A stretch of 43,923 bases of DNA from JAVBMP01 sp031552315 (GTDB lineage Bacteria > Desulfobacterota > Desulfovibrionia > Desulfovibrionales > Desulfovibrionaceae): NCBI GenBank assembly GCA_031552315.1, contig JAVBMP010000135.1, positions 1-43,923 of the forward strand. The letters run 5' to 3'. Under the pieces are notes generated by a model. It saw only the letters and a program-made list of their open reading frames with translations. It made no database searches and was not told where the DNA came from. The position numbers were made by a program, and so were the translations under genes. Position 1 is the stretch's first letter. Every line of letters begins with the position of its first letter. Positions 16,527-25,483 of this stretch are shown one piece after another.

Positions 16527-16982
16527 ATGCGTTTTCTCATTGCGGAAGATGATTTTGCAAGCCGCAAGGCCCTGGAAAGCCTGCTGACGGCGTACGGTGA
16601 ATGCCACGGAGTGATTGACGGCGCGCAAGCCGTAGAGGCCTTTGAAAAAGCCATAGATGAAGGGCAGCCCTATGACCTGGTATGCCTTGATATCCTGATG
16701 CCGGAAATGGACGGGCATGAAGCCCTGCGCCGCATCCGCATGCTGGAAAAGGGGCAAAACCGTTCCCCCGGCTGGCTGGCCTCTGTGCGGGAACTGTTCC
16801 GCCAAAACAACAAACCGGCGGACTGGATTACCCCGATAATTATCGTAAGCGGCCTTGATGACCAGCAAAATATAGCCCAGGCCTATCTGGATGGCGGCGT
16901 TTCCGCCTACGTGCCCAAGCCGGTGGACAACAAGGCCTTTATAAAGCTTTTGGGCGTGCTTGGCGTGCTGGAAGATGAATAG
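16527..16982 (+). CDS. Single-domain response regulator (CheY-like)
   Basis: 151 aa, a lone receiver domain: acidic pocket E7-D8-D9, phosphoacceptor D55 in LDILMPEMDG, switch Ser108 in IIIVSGL and Lys131 in VPKPVDNK. An insertion of about 25 residues (roughly 74-99, rich in Gly, Asn and Trp) separates helix 3 from strand 4, making it longer than CheY. No output domain is present, so it should act by protein contact or as a phosphorelay intermediate. It lies between secA and an MBL-fold gene; the cognate kinase is not adjacent. Confidence 0.85.
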   Translation: MRFLIAEDDFASRKALESLLTAYGECHGVIDGAQAVEAFEKAIDEGQPYDLVCLDILMPEMDGHEALRRIRMLEKGQNRSPGWLASVRELFRQNNKPADWITPIIIVSGLDDQQNIAQAYLDGGVSAYVPKPVDNKAFIKLLGVLGVLEDE

Positions 16983-17051
16983 CTTGTATAATTTTGCGCT
17001 GTAAAAAAGATTGCCCATTCCCAGATAAACAGGGATAAAAGAGAGAAGTTT

Positions 17052-17714
17052 ATGTTGCGATTTAACTGCTTTGGCCTTGGCCCGCTGGATACCAACTGCT
17101 ATATGATAGATAACGGCGCGGAAGCCGTGGTTATAGATCCGGGCGGCAACCCCGGCCAGGTGCTGCGCATGGTGGCGAATGAAAATTTGAAGGTTACCCA
17201 CATCTTGAACACCCACCTGCACTTTGACCATACCTATGGCAACGCCGTAATGATAGCCAACACGGATGCCCCGGTTCTGGCCTCGGAACGCGACAGCTTT
17301 TTGCTGGAAACGGAATACGGCAAGGGCGGGGCCTTTGGCCTGCCCCCGGTCAACGATTACGCCTTCAGCAATATTGATGAAGGCGAACTTGAGGTGCTGG
17401 GCGTAAAGTGCAAGGTGCTGGCAACGCCGGGGCATACCCCGGGCAGCCTTTCCTTCTATTTCCCGCCGGAAGCCGTGGGTTATGAAAACGGCAACGGCCA
17501 GGGGCTGCTGTTTTCCGGAGACGTAATTTTCAAACGATCCGCCGGGCGTACAGACTTCCCCGGCGGCAGCAGTGATACCCTGATGCGTTCCATTCAGGGC
17601 AAGGTCTTTGCCCTGCCGGCAGATACCATCATATTCAGCGGGCACGGGCCGGAAACCACTGTGGGCGAAGAGCTGGAACAAAACCCCTTCTGCGGGCGGC
17701 GCAAGGGGCTGTAG
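17052..17714 (+). CDS. MBL-fold metallo-hydrolase (glyoxalase II-like)
   Basis: 220 aa. The metal-binding signature THLHFDH gives H55, H57, D59 and H60. Further ligands are the His in TPGHTPGSLSF, the Asp in LLFSGDVIF and the last His in IIFSGHGPETTVGEE. The compact length and the motif GRTDFPGGS place it with YcbL-type small glyoxalase II-like thioester hydrolases rather than beta-lactamases. A role in hydrolysing S-lactoylglutathione-like or other thioesters is likely but unproven. The start is ATG 17052 with AGAGAGAAG upstream. Confidence 0.87.
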   Translation: MLRFNCFGLGPLDTNCYMIDNGAEAVVIDPGGNPGQVLRMVANENLKVTHILNTHLHFDHTYGNAVMIANTDAPVLASERDSFLLETEYGKGGAFGLPPVNDYAFSNIDEGELEVLGVKCKVLATPGHTPGSLSFYFPPEAVGYENGNGQGLLFSGDVIFKRSAGRTDFPGGSSDTLMRSIQGKVFALPADTIIFSGHGPETTVGEELEQNPFCGRRKGL

Positions 17715-17727
17715 GCCGGGGTTATTT

Positions 17728-17782
17728 CTAACTAAAAGATTTTAGCCAATTGACGCAGGATTTGGCTGAAAGATTTTAGTTA
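17728..17782. repeat. Inverted repeat abutting multi-hairpin element
   Basis: CTAACTAAAAGATTTTAGCC on the left and GGCTGAAAGATTTTAGTTAG on the right form an imperfect 20-bp stem. Its last bases overlap the TAGAG end of the adjoining element. It may terminate transcription of the MBL gene, whose stop is at 17714. Confidence 0.6.
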
Positions 17783-17904
17783 GAGCAATTTACGATTGAA
17801 ATGAGTGAATTGCTCAGCAAGGATTTGTCTTCAAATCCTTGCCGCGGAATAGTAGGCGAGCTTTGCTCGCCGTTAAGCGACTATTTCAAGCGTAAATCAC
17901 TCTA
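17781..17904. repeat. Multi-hairpin element (family b), copy 2
   Basis: Terminal inverted repeats TAGAGCAATTTACGATTGAA and TAGAGTGATTTACGCTTGAA (read inward) match at 17 of 20 positions. Inside are three further hairpins: GAGCAATT/AATTGCTC, GCAAGGATTTG/CAAATCCTTGC and GGCGAGC-TTT-GCTCGCC. Both ends show TA, as expected of a TA target duplication. Confidence 0.85.
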
Positions 17905-17953
17905 GGTTACACAGAACGCCGGGCGTTTTTTTTGGGCCTAAGGGGGTGGTGAA

Positions 17954-18565
17954 GTGTACGAAAAATACGTGGAATATTCTTTGGACCGCATGCCGCTTGT
18001 GCTGGCGTGCAGCCCCCGGCGTGGCAATTGCGATTTTGCCGCGTCCTTGTTGGCCAGAAGCCTGGGCGCGGAACGCGGCTTCCCCAACCTGCCTCCCTTT
18101 TTTTTGCGTCACTGCGCGGTGCAGCCCTGCATAAGCTGCGGCTGTTGCAGCCCCGCGCCCGGGCAGGAAAATTTTGTCCCCTTTTGCCCTGTGGCGGAAA
18201 AAGATGAAAGCAAGGGCCTGTTCAAGGCCCTTGTTGAAGCGTCGGAACTGTTTTTGGTGGCCCCCATCTATTTTTACCACCTGCCCGCGCAGCTTAAGGC
18301 CCTTATAGACCGCAGCCAGTTTTATTATAACAACAACCAGTTGTTGCCCGCGCGTAAAAAGCCGGTAAAAACCGTGCTTATTTCCGGCAGAGAAAAAGGC
18401 AAAAAGCTTTTTGAAGGGAGCCTGCTTTCCTTGAAATATTTTTATAAGGCCATAGGGCGGGAAGAAGCTACCCCGCCCCTGCTGCTGCGCGGCCTTGACG
18501 GCCCGCAAGACCTGGAAACACGCGCGGATTTGCAGGGAGAAATATTCGCCTATGCCCGCCCCTGA
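17954..18565 (+). CDS. Flavodoxin-like NAD(P)H-dependent FMN reductase family protein
   Basis: 203 aa from GTG 17954 (AGGGGGTGG upstream). The pattern is that of iron-sulfur flavoprotein/FMN-reductase-like quinone reductases: an FMN phosphate loop ACSPRRGNCDFAASLLARSLG at the N-terminus, a Cys cluster CISCGCCSPAPGQ, and VAPIYFYHLPAQLKALIDRSQ, the usual substrate-side segment. The Cys cluster could bind an Fe-S centre as in archaeal/anaerobe flavoproteins. The C-terminal ~60 residues are less typical. The stop overlaps the comF start by 14 bases. It probably handles electrons for an unknown acceptor. Confidence 0.75.
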   Translation: MYEKYVEYSLDRMPLVLACSPRRGNCDFAASLLARSLGAERGFPNLPPFFLRHCAVQPCISCGCCSPAPGQENFVPFCPVAEKDESKGLFKALVEASELFLVAPIYFYHLPAQLKALIDRSQFYYNNNQLLPARKKPVKTVLISGREKGKKLFEGSLLSLKYFYKAIGREEATPPLLLRGLDGPQDLETRADLQGEIFAYARP

Positions 18566-19652
18566 AGCGGAAGGCCGGCCCGGCTTGCGGCCCGATGCGC
18601 ATGGCCCGCGCGGCCTTGGGAAATTGCGCGGGTTCTTGAAGCTGCCCGGCCTGGCCCGGCTGTCTGGCAGGGTGCGCTTGCCCGGTTTCTTGAAGCCGTT
18701 TGGCCTGTTGAAGCAGTCTGGCCTTTTGAAGCAATTTGGCCTGGCCAGCCTGCTGACAGAAGTCCGTTGCCCGCATTGCGCCCGTCCGCTTGAAAAGGCG
18801 CGGCGTGGGGCAGGGGGCTTCTGCCCGGAATGCCTGGCCCTGTTTCCCCGGCGCTATTCCGGTTATTGCCCGCGTTGCGCGGAACCGGCCACGGAACATG
18901 ACGCGCCCCTGGCCCTGTGCGCAACTTGCCTTGTAACCCCGCCGCCCTGGCAACCGGCCTTTTTTTATGGAGTTTATGAAGGGCCGCTGCGGGAAGCCTT
19001 GCTCCGGCTGAAATTCGGCGCCGGCCTGCACCTTGCGAAGGCCCTTGCCGGGCTTTTGGCCTCTGTGCCGGAACTGCGGGACTGGGTTGCCAATTGTGCG
19101 GCCAATTGCGCGTCCGGTTGCGCGGCCAATTGTGAGGCTGGCCGCGATGCCAATTACGATGCCGGTTGCGCGGCCAATTGTGAGGCCAATCGCGCGTCCG
19201 GTCGCCTGACCGGCCATGTAACCGGCCTGGCAACCGGCCTGGCAGGCAGCCATGCGGAAAGCGCCAAAAATGCGGCACACGTTAAAAATGCCCAAAGCGC
19301 CCCTTTGGTGATAGTGCCCGTGCCCCTGCACCCGCGCCGCCAGTTGGGGCGCGGCTTCAACCAGTCTTTGGAACTGGCCCGCGCCCTTGGCCGGGAATTG
19401 AATATTCCCGTAAAGCCGGAACTTTTGCGCCGGCAACGTGGCGGCAAAGCGCAACGCGGCCTTGGCAAAACGGCGCGGCGCGCCAACATGGATGACGCCT
19501 TTGTGGCAAGCCCGGCGGCGCAAGGCCTGCGCCTGCTTGTGCTGGACGACATAAAAACCACCGGGGCCACCTTGCGGGCGGCAACTTTGGCCTTGCAGGC
19601 GCAGGGCGCGGCCTCCGTCAGCGTGGCGGCCATTGCCAGCACCCCAAAATAA
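18552..19652 (+). CDS. ComF family phosphoribosyltransferase-like protein with repeat insertions
   Basis: 366 aa from ATG 18552, well above the ~230-250 aa usual for ComF. A zinc-ribbon pair starts near residue 71 (CPHCARPL, CPECLALFPRR, CPRCAEPA, CATCL). The phosphoribosyltransferase domain follows, with VPVPLHPRR, GFNQSLELA and the PRPP loop LLVLDDIKTTGAT. ComF is linked to DNA uptake and recombination restart. Two additions are odd: a ~70-residue head built of GLLKQ/GFLKLPG-like repeats, and a ~70-residue Cys/Asn/Ala/Gly-rich insertion (residues ~178-250) between the two halves of the core. Both come from DNA-level repeats. An internal start closer to the zinc ribbon is possible. Confidence 0.8.
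   Translation: MPAPEAEGRPGLRPDAHGPRGLGKLRGFLKLPGLARLSGRVRLPGFLKPFGLLKQSGLLKQFGLASLLTEVRCPHCARPLEKARRGAGGFCPECLALFPRRYSGYCPRCAEPATEHDAPLALCATCLVTPPPWQPAFFYGVYEGPLREALLRLKFGAGLHLAKALAGLLASVPELRDWVANCAANCASGCAANCEAGRDANYDAGCAANCEANRASGRLTGHVTGLATGLAGSHAESAKNAAHVKNAQSAPLVIVPVPLHPRRQLGRGFNQSLELARALGRELNIPVKPELLRRQRGGKAQRGLGKTARRANMDDAFVASPAAQGLRLLVLDDIKTTGATLRAATLALQAQGAASVSVAAIASTPK
19087..19250 (+). repeat. In-frame minisatellite inside comF
   Basis: Degenerate repeats of GCGGCCAATTGTGAGGC/CGCGTCCGGT type in the first part and ACCGGCCTGGCA type in the second. The reading frame stays open and yields NCAANCASGCAANCEAG-like protein. Confidence 0.7.
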
Positions 19653-19686
19653 TACAAGTTTATTTCAGAATAAGGAACCTGACACT

Positions 19687-21303
19687 ATGAGCAGTTTTGC
19701 GGAAGAATTGGCCCAGGAAGCCGCCCGGCGGCGTACTTTCGGCATTATAAGCCACCCGGACGCGGGCAAAACCACCCTTACGGAAAAGCTGCTGCTTTTT
19801 GGCGGGGCCATTCAAATGGCGGGCACGGTAAAGGCCCGCAAGGCCGCGCGTTACGCCACATCAGACTTTATGGCCATGGAAAAGGAAAGGGGCATTTCCG
19901 TAAGCACTTCCGTAATGCGCTTCAGCTACCGGGGTTATGAGGTCAACCTGCTTGATACCCCCGGCCACCAGGACTTTTCAGAAGATACCTACCGCGTGCT
20001 TACAGCGGTGGATTCCGCCCTGCTGGTCATAGATTCCGCCAAGGGCGTGGAAGCCCAGACCAAAAAACTTATGGATGTGTGCCGCATGCGCAACACGCCC
20101 ATCATCACCTTCATCAACAAGCTGGACCGGGAAGGCCTTACCCCGCTGGAAGTAATGGCCGATATTGAAGACCATTTGAAGATTGAATGCGCCCCGCTTA
20201 CCTGGCCGGTGGGCATGGGGGCCTCATTTCAAGGGGTGTATGACCTGCGGAATGAGGAACTGCGCCTGTTCACGTCCAAAAGCGGAGAACGCCGCCAGGT
20301 GGAATCCGTCATCCTGAAGGGCGTGAATGACCCGCAAATGGACGCCCTGCTGGGTGAAGACGCGGCCAATGCCCTGCGCCTTGACCTGGAATTGCTGGAA
20401 GCCGCCGGCAACCGCTTTGACAAGGAACGCTACCTGAAGGGCGAACAAACCCCGGTGTTTTTCGGCAGCGCCATAAACAACTTCGGGGTGCGCGAATTGC
20501 TGGATACCTTTGTGGAACTGGCCCCCGGCCCGCGCCCGCGCCTTAGTGAACCGAAGGAAGGCGAAAGCCGCCCGGTGCTGCCTACGGAAGAGGAATTTTC
20601 CGGCTTCGTGTTCAAAATTCAGGCCAATATGGATAAGGCGCACCGCGACCGCATGGCCTTTATGCGCATCTGTTCCGGCAAATTCACCCGCGGCATGAAG
20701 TTGCGCCACCACCGCACTGGCAAAGACGTGGCCATTTCCAACGCCACCATCTTCATGGCGCAAGACCGCAGCGGGGTTGAAGAAGCCTGGCCCGGCGACA
20801 TCATTGGCCTGCCCAACCACGGCACCATAAAAATCGGCGACACCTTTACGGAAAAAAGCCCCCTGCGCTTCACCGGCATACCCAACTTCGCGCCGGAACA
20901 TTTCAAACGGGTGCGCCTGCGCAACCCGCTTAAGTCCAAACAACTGCAAAAAGGGCTGGAACAACTGGCGGAAGAAGGCGCGGTGCAGCTTTTCCGCCCG
21001 CTTGCGAACAATGACTACATCCTTGGCGCGGTGGGCGTGTTGCAGTTTGAGGTAATAGTCTCCCGCCTGGCGGAAGAATACGGGGTGGATGCCTTTTATG
21101 AAGGCGTGAACATCCACACCGCGCGCTGGGTTTCCAGCGAAGATAAAAAACAGTTTGAAGAATTTAAAGATTATTACAAAAACGACCTGGCCTGGGACGC
21201 GGAAAACGCCCTGGCCTACCTGCCATCCACCCCCTGGAAGCTGGAATCGGCGGAGGAACGCTACCCCAAAGTAGTATTCGGCGTTACCAGAGAGATAAGC
21301 TAG
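19687..21303 (+). CDS. prfC: Peptide chain release factor 3
   Basis: 538 aa from ATG 19687 with AAGGAA ten bases upstream; the reading extends 18 codons further but those residues are foreign to RF3. It is the GTPase that recycles RF1/RF2 from the ribosome after termination. G1 is HPDAGKTT at 23-30, the switch region has GISVSTSVM, G3 is DTPGHQDF and G4 is NKLD. Domain II and the C-terminal RF3 domain (RNPLKSKQLQKGLEQLAEEGAVQLF, GAVGVLQFEVI) are complete. SISVSTSVM-type switch and the RF3 tail separate it from EF-G. Confidence 0.96.
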   Translation: MSSFAEELAQEAARRRTFGIISHPDAGKTTLTEKLLLFGGAIQMAGTVKARKAARYATSDFMAMEKERGISVSTSVMRFSYRGYEVNLLDTPGHQDFSEDTYRVLTAVDSALLVIDSAKGVEAQTKKLMDVCRMRNTPIITFINKLDREGLTPLEVMADIEDHLKIECAPLTWPVGMGASFQGVYDLRNEELRLFTSKSGERRQVESVILKGVNDPQMDALLGEDAANALRLDLELLEAAGNRFDKERYLKGEQTPVFFGSAINNFGVRELLDTFVELAPGPRPRLSEPKEGESRPVLPTEEEFSGFVFKIQANMDKAHRDRMAFMRICSGKFTRGMKLRHHRTGKDVAISNATIFMAQDRSGVEEAWPGDIIGLPNHGTIKIGDTFTEKSPLRFTGIPNFAPEHFKRVRLRNPLKSKQLQKGLEQLAEEGAVQLFRPLANNDYILGAVGVLQFEVIVSRLAEEYGVDAFYEGVNIHTARWVSSEDKKQFEEFKDYYKNDLAWDAENALAYLPSTPWKLESAEERYPKVVFGVTREIS

Positions 21304-21330
21304 CCGGGTTCCATGCCCGCAAGGCAGGTT

Positions 21331-22698
21331 ATGAAAAATAAGTATGCCGCCATAACGCGCCTTGGGCGGGCGAAAAAAATAATTACCGCTTCAAGCGTTC
21401 TGTTCCTGTGGTGTTTCTTTGCCTGTTACGCTGTGGCCCAGCCTTATGAAGCAGGTTACGACAAACGCGCGCAGGATGTTGTGCATAATTTGCTGGTTCA
21501 TAACGGCCTTGATGCCGAAATTTGGCCGGATTACAAACCAAGCGCCTGGCCGGTATTGGCTGCGGCAACCAACAACCTGAAAAATCAATTTGAGAAAAAA
21601 GAGAAGCTGTACGGCGTTAGCTGGTCAAACACGCCCGTCAAGCAGTTAACGGCCCTGGTAATTAAAGATGAAAATTTGGGCGGGGCGCTTGATTTATCCG
21701 GCCTGTCCGGCCTGGAGCGCCTGTATGTGGCAGACTCATTCACATGTGACAGCGTTCAGAATAATAAGGATATTAGCGCAATTGCGCTTAATGGAAACAG
21801 TTCGGTAAAAGAAATATATTTTTCTGAAACCAGCCTGGCTTCTTTGGAACTGGGTGAGCTGAGCAAGCTGGAATCATTTGAGTTGCAGTTGGATGACGGG
21901 CTGAAAATCTTGAATACGGGCGCAAATGCGAAATTATCCAGCCTGGGCATAGAAAGTTGTGTTGTGGCTAATCTGGATTTATCCGCCAATTCAGAACTTA
22001 CGCGCTTGTCTCTGGCTAATACGGATGTCAGGGAAATAGATGTGTCCGCCAATGCAAAGTTGCAAGTGCTGAAGCTTGTGGATTGCCACATAGAAACTGT
22101 TGATTTGGGCCGTAACGGGCAATTGTCTGAACTGTCTCTTGTATTGCTGTGTATAACATCTCTTGATTTAAGCGAAAACCGGCTTTTGAAGAAACTTCTT
22201 ATTCTGGGCACGCCATTGAGCAGCCTTGCCTTGCCTGCTTCCACGCAGGCCGGGCAAGGGAAGACCGGGCAGGCACAGGCCCTGGTTCCGCAAATAAATG
22301 ATACAGGCATACCTTTAAGCGGGTTGGCCCGTTTGGCAGATCATGATATCCACGCCAGCACGCAATGGGGAGTGTTCTCCGGCTATAAAGCTTTTGCCCC
22401 CGGTGAAAAGGCAATACTTGATTTTTCTTCAGAAGCCGTATTATTGGGCGCGGATACAACTTTTACCCTGCTGACAGAAGTAAAAGTGTGGGGAAACAGA
22501 ACCCTCAAGCCCGTGGTAAAAGTAGCGCCCGCCAATAGCTACAAGGTGAAAAACGGCATAATAACCATCACAAAGCCAGGGCGTTATTATGTGCTTATGA
22601 CCAACCCCAAAATACTTTCCCGCGTAAAGGGCGCTTCTCATAAGGTAAAAATCCCCGCGCTTACAGGCAGGATAGAGGTTGGAAAAGATAATATTTGA
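21331..22698 (+). CDS. Exported leucine-rich-repeat protein
   Basis: 455 aa from ATG 21331, whose product starts with a signal peptide (basic head, then IITASSVLFLWCFFACYAVAQ). An ATG six codons upstream is less well placed. Residues ~100-300 contain irregular leucine-rich repeats of ~21-24 residues, such as VANLDLSANSELTRLSLANT and CHIETVDLGRNGQLSELSLV, in the BspA/internalin style. A C-terminal beta-rich part (~330-455) follows. Likely a periplasmic or surface binding protein; ligand unknown. It is more A/T-rich than prfC and rpoN around it, and it interrupts a region usually occupied by lipopolysaccharide-export genes in relatives, so acquisition is possible. Confidence 0.75.
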   Translation: MKNKYAAITRLGRAKKIITASSVLFLWCFFACYAVAQPYEAGYDKRAQDVVHNLLVHNGLDAEIWPDYKPSAWPVLAAATNNLKNQFEKKEKLYGVSWSNTPVKQLTALVIKDENLGGALDLSGLSGLERLYVADSFTCDSVQNNKDISAIALNGNSSVKEIYFSETSLASLELGELSKLESFELQLDDGLKILNTGANAKLSSLGIESCVVANLDLSANSELTRLSLANTDVREIDVSANAKLQVLKLVDCHIETVDLGRNGQLSELSLVLLCITSLDLSENRLLKKLLILGTPLSSLALPASTQAGQGKTGQAQALVPQINDTGIPLSGLARLADHDIHASTQWGVFSGYKAFAPGEKAILDFSSEAVLLGADTTFTLLTEVKVWGNRTLKPVVKVAPANSYKVKNGIITITKPGRYYVLMTNPKILSRVKGASHKVKIPALTGRIEVGKDNI

Positions 22699-22748
22699 CG
22701 GTCTCAATATTTGATCAGGCCGCCTTGTTAAAACATTCACCGCAAAGG

Positions 22749-22797
22749 GGGTGGGCGCAAGTTGTTGAAACATTACAAGCGCCCACCCTCTTGCTTT
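22749..22797 (+). terminator. Candidate terminator after the LRR gene
   Basis: GGGTGGGCGC (22749-22758) and GCGCCCACCC (22779-22788) form a 10-bp stem with a 20-base loop, followed by TCTTGCTTT. It separates the LRR gene from rpoN. Confidence 0.6.
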
Positions 22798-22894
22798 ATC
22801 TTTCTAATTGTGGCATGATTTTAGCATGAGCATGCCTCCAGTTTGGGCGTGCCTCATATAAGCAATTGAAAAATATAATTTTAGGGGTTTTTTG

Positions 22895-24319
22895 ATGGGG
22901 TTGGAACTTCGCCAGAACTTGAAGCTTTCGCAACAGCTTCGCATGACGCCGCTGTTGCAGCAGGCCATAAAGCTGTTGCAGCTTTCGCGGTTGGAACTGG
23001 TGGAAACCGTCCAGCAGGAACTTATGGAAAACCCCTTCCTTGAAGAAGGCTTTGACGAAGGCCCGGCGGAAGAATTTGTTGACCGGGCCGCCAAAGAAGA
23101 CGCGGACAACGTCTACCAGGAAGAACTGGCCCACAACGCCGACTGGGAAGACTATCTGGGCGACTTCGCCAGCACCACGCGGCAGGCCGCCGTGCGTGAA
23201 GTCGATTTGGGAGAAGAAACCACTTCCTTTGAAGCCCGCTACTCATCCGCCCCCTCGCTGGCCGGGCATTTGCTTTGGCAGTTGCGCCTTTCAAAGCTTA
23301 CGGAAAGGCAGGTGGAAATAGCAGAGGTAATTTTGGGCAACCTTGGCCCCACCGGGTATCTGGAAGCAGAAAATGTGGAACTGGCCGCCCAGGCCGCTTG
23401 CAGCAGCGCGGAACTGGAAGAGGTTATCCGCGTTGTGCAGCGTTGCGACCCTGTGGGCGTGGCCGCGCGCAGCCCGCAGGAATGCCTGCTGGTGCAGCTT
23501 GAAGTCTTGAAGTATGACCGCGACCCGGTGCTGGTTTCCCTGATCAAAGACCACCTGGAAGACCTGGAAGCCCGGCGCTACAAGCCCATAATGCGCAAGT
23601 TCAAGCTGACGGAAGAAGACCTTAAGGAATACCTTGATATCATTCAGGGGCTTGACCCTATGCCCGGTTCCAGCTACGGCGAGACGGAACCTTCTTACAT
23701 AGAACCGGATGTATACGTGTACTTTTACAAGGGCGATTTTGTAATTGCCCTGAATGAAGAGGGCATACCGCCCCTGCAACTTTCCTCGCTGTACAACGAC
23801 AGCCTGGAAAGCGCATCCGGCAAGGAAAAAGATTATTTTCAGGAACGCTTCCGGTCCGCCTCCTGGCTTATCAAAAGCCTGCACCAGCGCCAGCGCACCC
23901 TTTACAAGGTTATGGAAAGCATTGTGAAGCACCAGCGGGAATTTTTTCTGGAAGGGCCTTCCCGTCTGCGCCCGCTTATTCTGCGTGAAATAGCGGAAGA
24001 TGTTGAAATGCATGAATCCACCATTAGCCGCATCACTTCCAGCAAATACGCGGCCACGCCGCACGGGGTGTTTGAGCTGAAGTTTTTCTTCAACAGTTCC
24101 CTGGCCCTGGACGATGGCAGCGAAGTGGGTTCAGAAAGCGTAAAAGTGCTTATAAAAAAATATATTACAGATGAAGACCCCAAAGCCCCGCTAAGCGATG
24201 AACGCATTGTGGAAATGCTGAAGGAAGAATTGAAGGTGAACATAGCCCGCAGAACCGTGGCAAAATACCGCATGGCCCTGGGTATTGATTCATCTTCCAA
24301 AAGAAGGTCTGTCTTTTAA
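22895..24319 (+). CDS. rpoN: RNA polymerase sigma-54 factor
   Basis: 474 aa from ATG 22895 (AGGGG eight bases upstream). Directs RNA polymerase to -24/-12 promoters under control of enhancer-binding ATPases. The N-terminal activator-interacting region is LELRQNLKLSQQLRMTPLLQQAIKLLQ, then an acidic linker, the core-binding domain, the helix-turn-helix (EIAEDVEMHESTISRITSSKYA) and the C-terminal RpoN box (ARRTVAKYR). All three domains are intact. It heads the rpoN-hpf-ptsN-rapZ block, a conserved nitrogen-PTS linkage of proteobacteria. Confidence 0.97.
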   Translation: MGLELRQNLKLSQQLRMTPLLQQAIKLLQLSRLELVETVQQELMENPFLEEGFDEGPAEEFVDRAAKEDADNVYQEELAHNADWEDYLGDFASTTRQAAVREVDLGEETTSFEARYSSAPSLAGHLLWQLRLSKLTERQVEIAEVILGNLGPTGYLEAENVELAAQAACSSAELEEVIRVVQRCDPVGVAARSPQECLLVQLEVLKYDRDPVLVSLIKDHLEDLEARRYKPIMRKFKLTEEDLKEYLDIIQGLDPMPGSSYGETEPSYIEPDVYVYFYKGDFVIALNEEGIPPLQLSSLYNDSLESASGKEKDYFQERFRSASWLIKSLHQRQRTLYKVMESIVKHQREFFLEGPSRLRPLILREIAEDVEMHESTISRITSSKYAATPHGVFELKFFFNSSLALDDGSEVGSESVKVLIKKYITDEDPKAPLSDERIVEMLKEELKVNIARRTVAKYRMALGIDSSSKRRSVF

Positions 24320-24387
24320 AAACAAATTGTGCTATTCCATAAACGTATACCCCTTTAACCATTCCGGGGGCCATACAAGGAGGATAT

Positions 24388-24921
24388 ATGAACGTTACTT
24401 TCGCCTTCAAGAACTTTGAACCGTCCGAACACCTCAAGAAGTACGCGCGCCGCCGCATGGAAAAGCTTTCCCGCTTTATGGGCCGTTCCGGCAATGCGGA
24501 TGCCTCCGTCACCCTGACTGTGGACAAATTCCGCCACAGGGTAGAAGTGCAGATCAGCGGGGACAACCTGAACATAAGCGCGGCGGAACAGACAGAAGAC
24601 ATGTATTCATCCGTCGACCTGGTGCTGGACAAGCTGGAAAGCCAAATAAAGCGCCATGTTGAAAAAATAAAGGACAAGCGTTACCAGCCCCGCCCCAATA
24701 TGGAAGTTTACAGCTTCAGTTCAGAGGGCAGCGGCAAGGAACGTTCCATTGTTGGTGAAACCCACTATGAAGCCAAACCCATGAGCCTTGATGAAGCCAT
24801 TCTGCGGCTTGAACGCGCGGATGAAAGCTTCCTGGTGTTCATAAACTCGGAAACGGATCAGGTAAACATCCTGCATTCCGGCAAAAACGGGAAGCTTGGG
24901 CTGATAACCCCGGCTTATTAA
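24388..24921 (+). CDS. hpf: Ribosome hibernation promoting factor, long form
   Basis: 177 aa. The N-terminal S30AE domain (VTFAFKNFEPSEHLKKYARRRMEKLSRFM; HRVEVQISGDNLNISAAEQTEDMYSSVDLVLDKLE) binds the decoding centre. The C-terminal ~55 residues (SIVGETHYEAKPMSLDEAILRLERADESFLVFINS) form the dimerisation domain of long HPF, which by itself joins 70S ribosomes into inactive 100S dimers. AAGGAGG lies at ideal distance before ATG 24388. Second gene of the rpoN block. Confidence 0.93.
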   Translation: MNVTFAFKNFEPSEHLKKYARRRMEKLSRFMGRSGNADASVTLTVDKFRHRVEVQISGDNLNISAAEQTEDMYSSVDLVLDKLESQIKRHVEKIKDKRYQPRPNMEVYSFSSEGSGKERSIVGETHYEAKPMSLDEAILRLERADESFLVFINSETDQVNILHSGKNGKLGLITPAY

Positions 24922-24925
24922 GCCA

Positions 24926-25375
24926 ATGCGTTTTTCAGAAGCGCTGGATGCGGATTTGGTGCTGGCCGGCCTTGTGGCCGCCAGCCGCAAGGAACTGTTA
25001 CACGCGATGGTTGAAGCGGCGGTAAAAAAATACCCGGCGCTGGATTTGAACCGTACCCTGCAACTGGTGACGGAACGGGAATTGATGGGCGCCACCGCCG
25101 TTGGCAATGGGGTTGCCATTCCGCATGCCAAGCTTGAAGAATGCCAAAAAAGCATTATGGTTGTGGCGTCAACCCGCAATATCATAAGCTTTGCCTCTGA
25201 AGGACGCATGCCGTGCCGCCTGTTTTTTCTGCTGCTTTCCCCCACGCAGGGGCGTTTGCAGCACCTTGCCCTTATGGGTGAAATAGCGGAGCTTTTCAAA
25301 GACCGCAAATTGCGCGACCGTTGTTTGCGGGCCGCCACCAATGAAGACCTTTGGGCCATGCTTTCTGTTGTTTGA
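24926..25375 (+). CDS. ptsN: Nitrogen-PTS EIIA-type protein (PtsN)
   Basis: 149 aa, a PTS EIIA type-2 domain. The phosphorylated His is H67 in GNGVAIPHAKL, preceded by the characteristic VTERELMGATAVG. In other proteobacteria PtsN works without sugar transport, controlling K+ handling and sigma-54 functions through its phosphorylation state. It begins 4 bases after the hpf stop, so coupling is likely. No EI-Ntr or NPr gene is present in the window. Confidence 0.92.
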   Translation: MRFSEALDADLVLAGLVAASRKELLHAMVEAAVKKYPALDLNRTLQLVTERELMGATAVGNGVAIPHAKLEECQKSIMVVASTRNIISFASEGRMPCRLFFLLLSPTQGRLQHLALMGEIAELFKDRKLRDRCLRAATNEDLWAMLSVV

Positions 25376-25483
25376 TAAAAACGCCCGCCCTTTTACGCAC
25401 ACCCGCCCCGTTCCATTCAAGTCCGGGCCGGGTGCGCGGGGCGTGGCGCAAGGGCCTTTACCCCCCCATAAAAGGGCCAGCAT

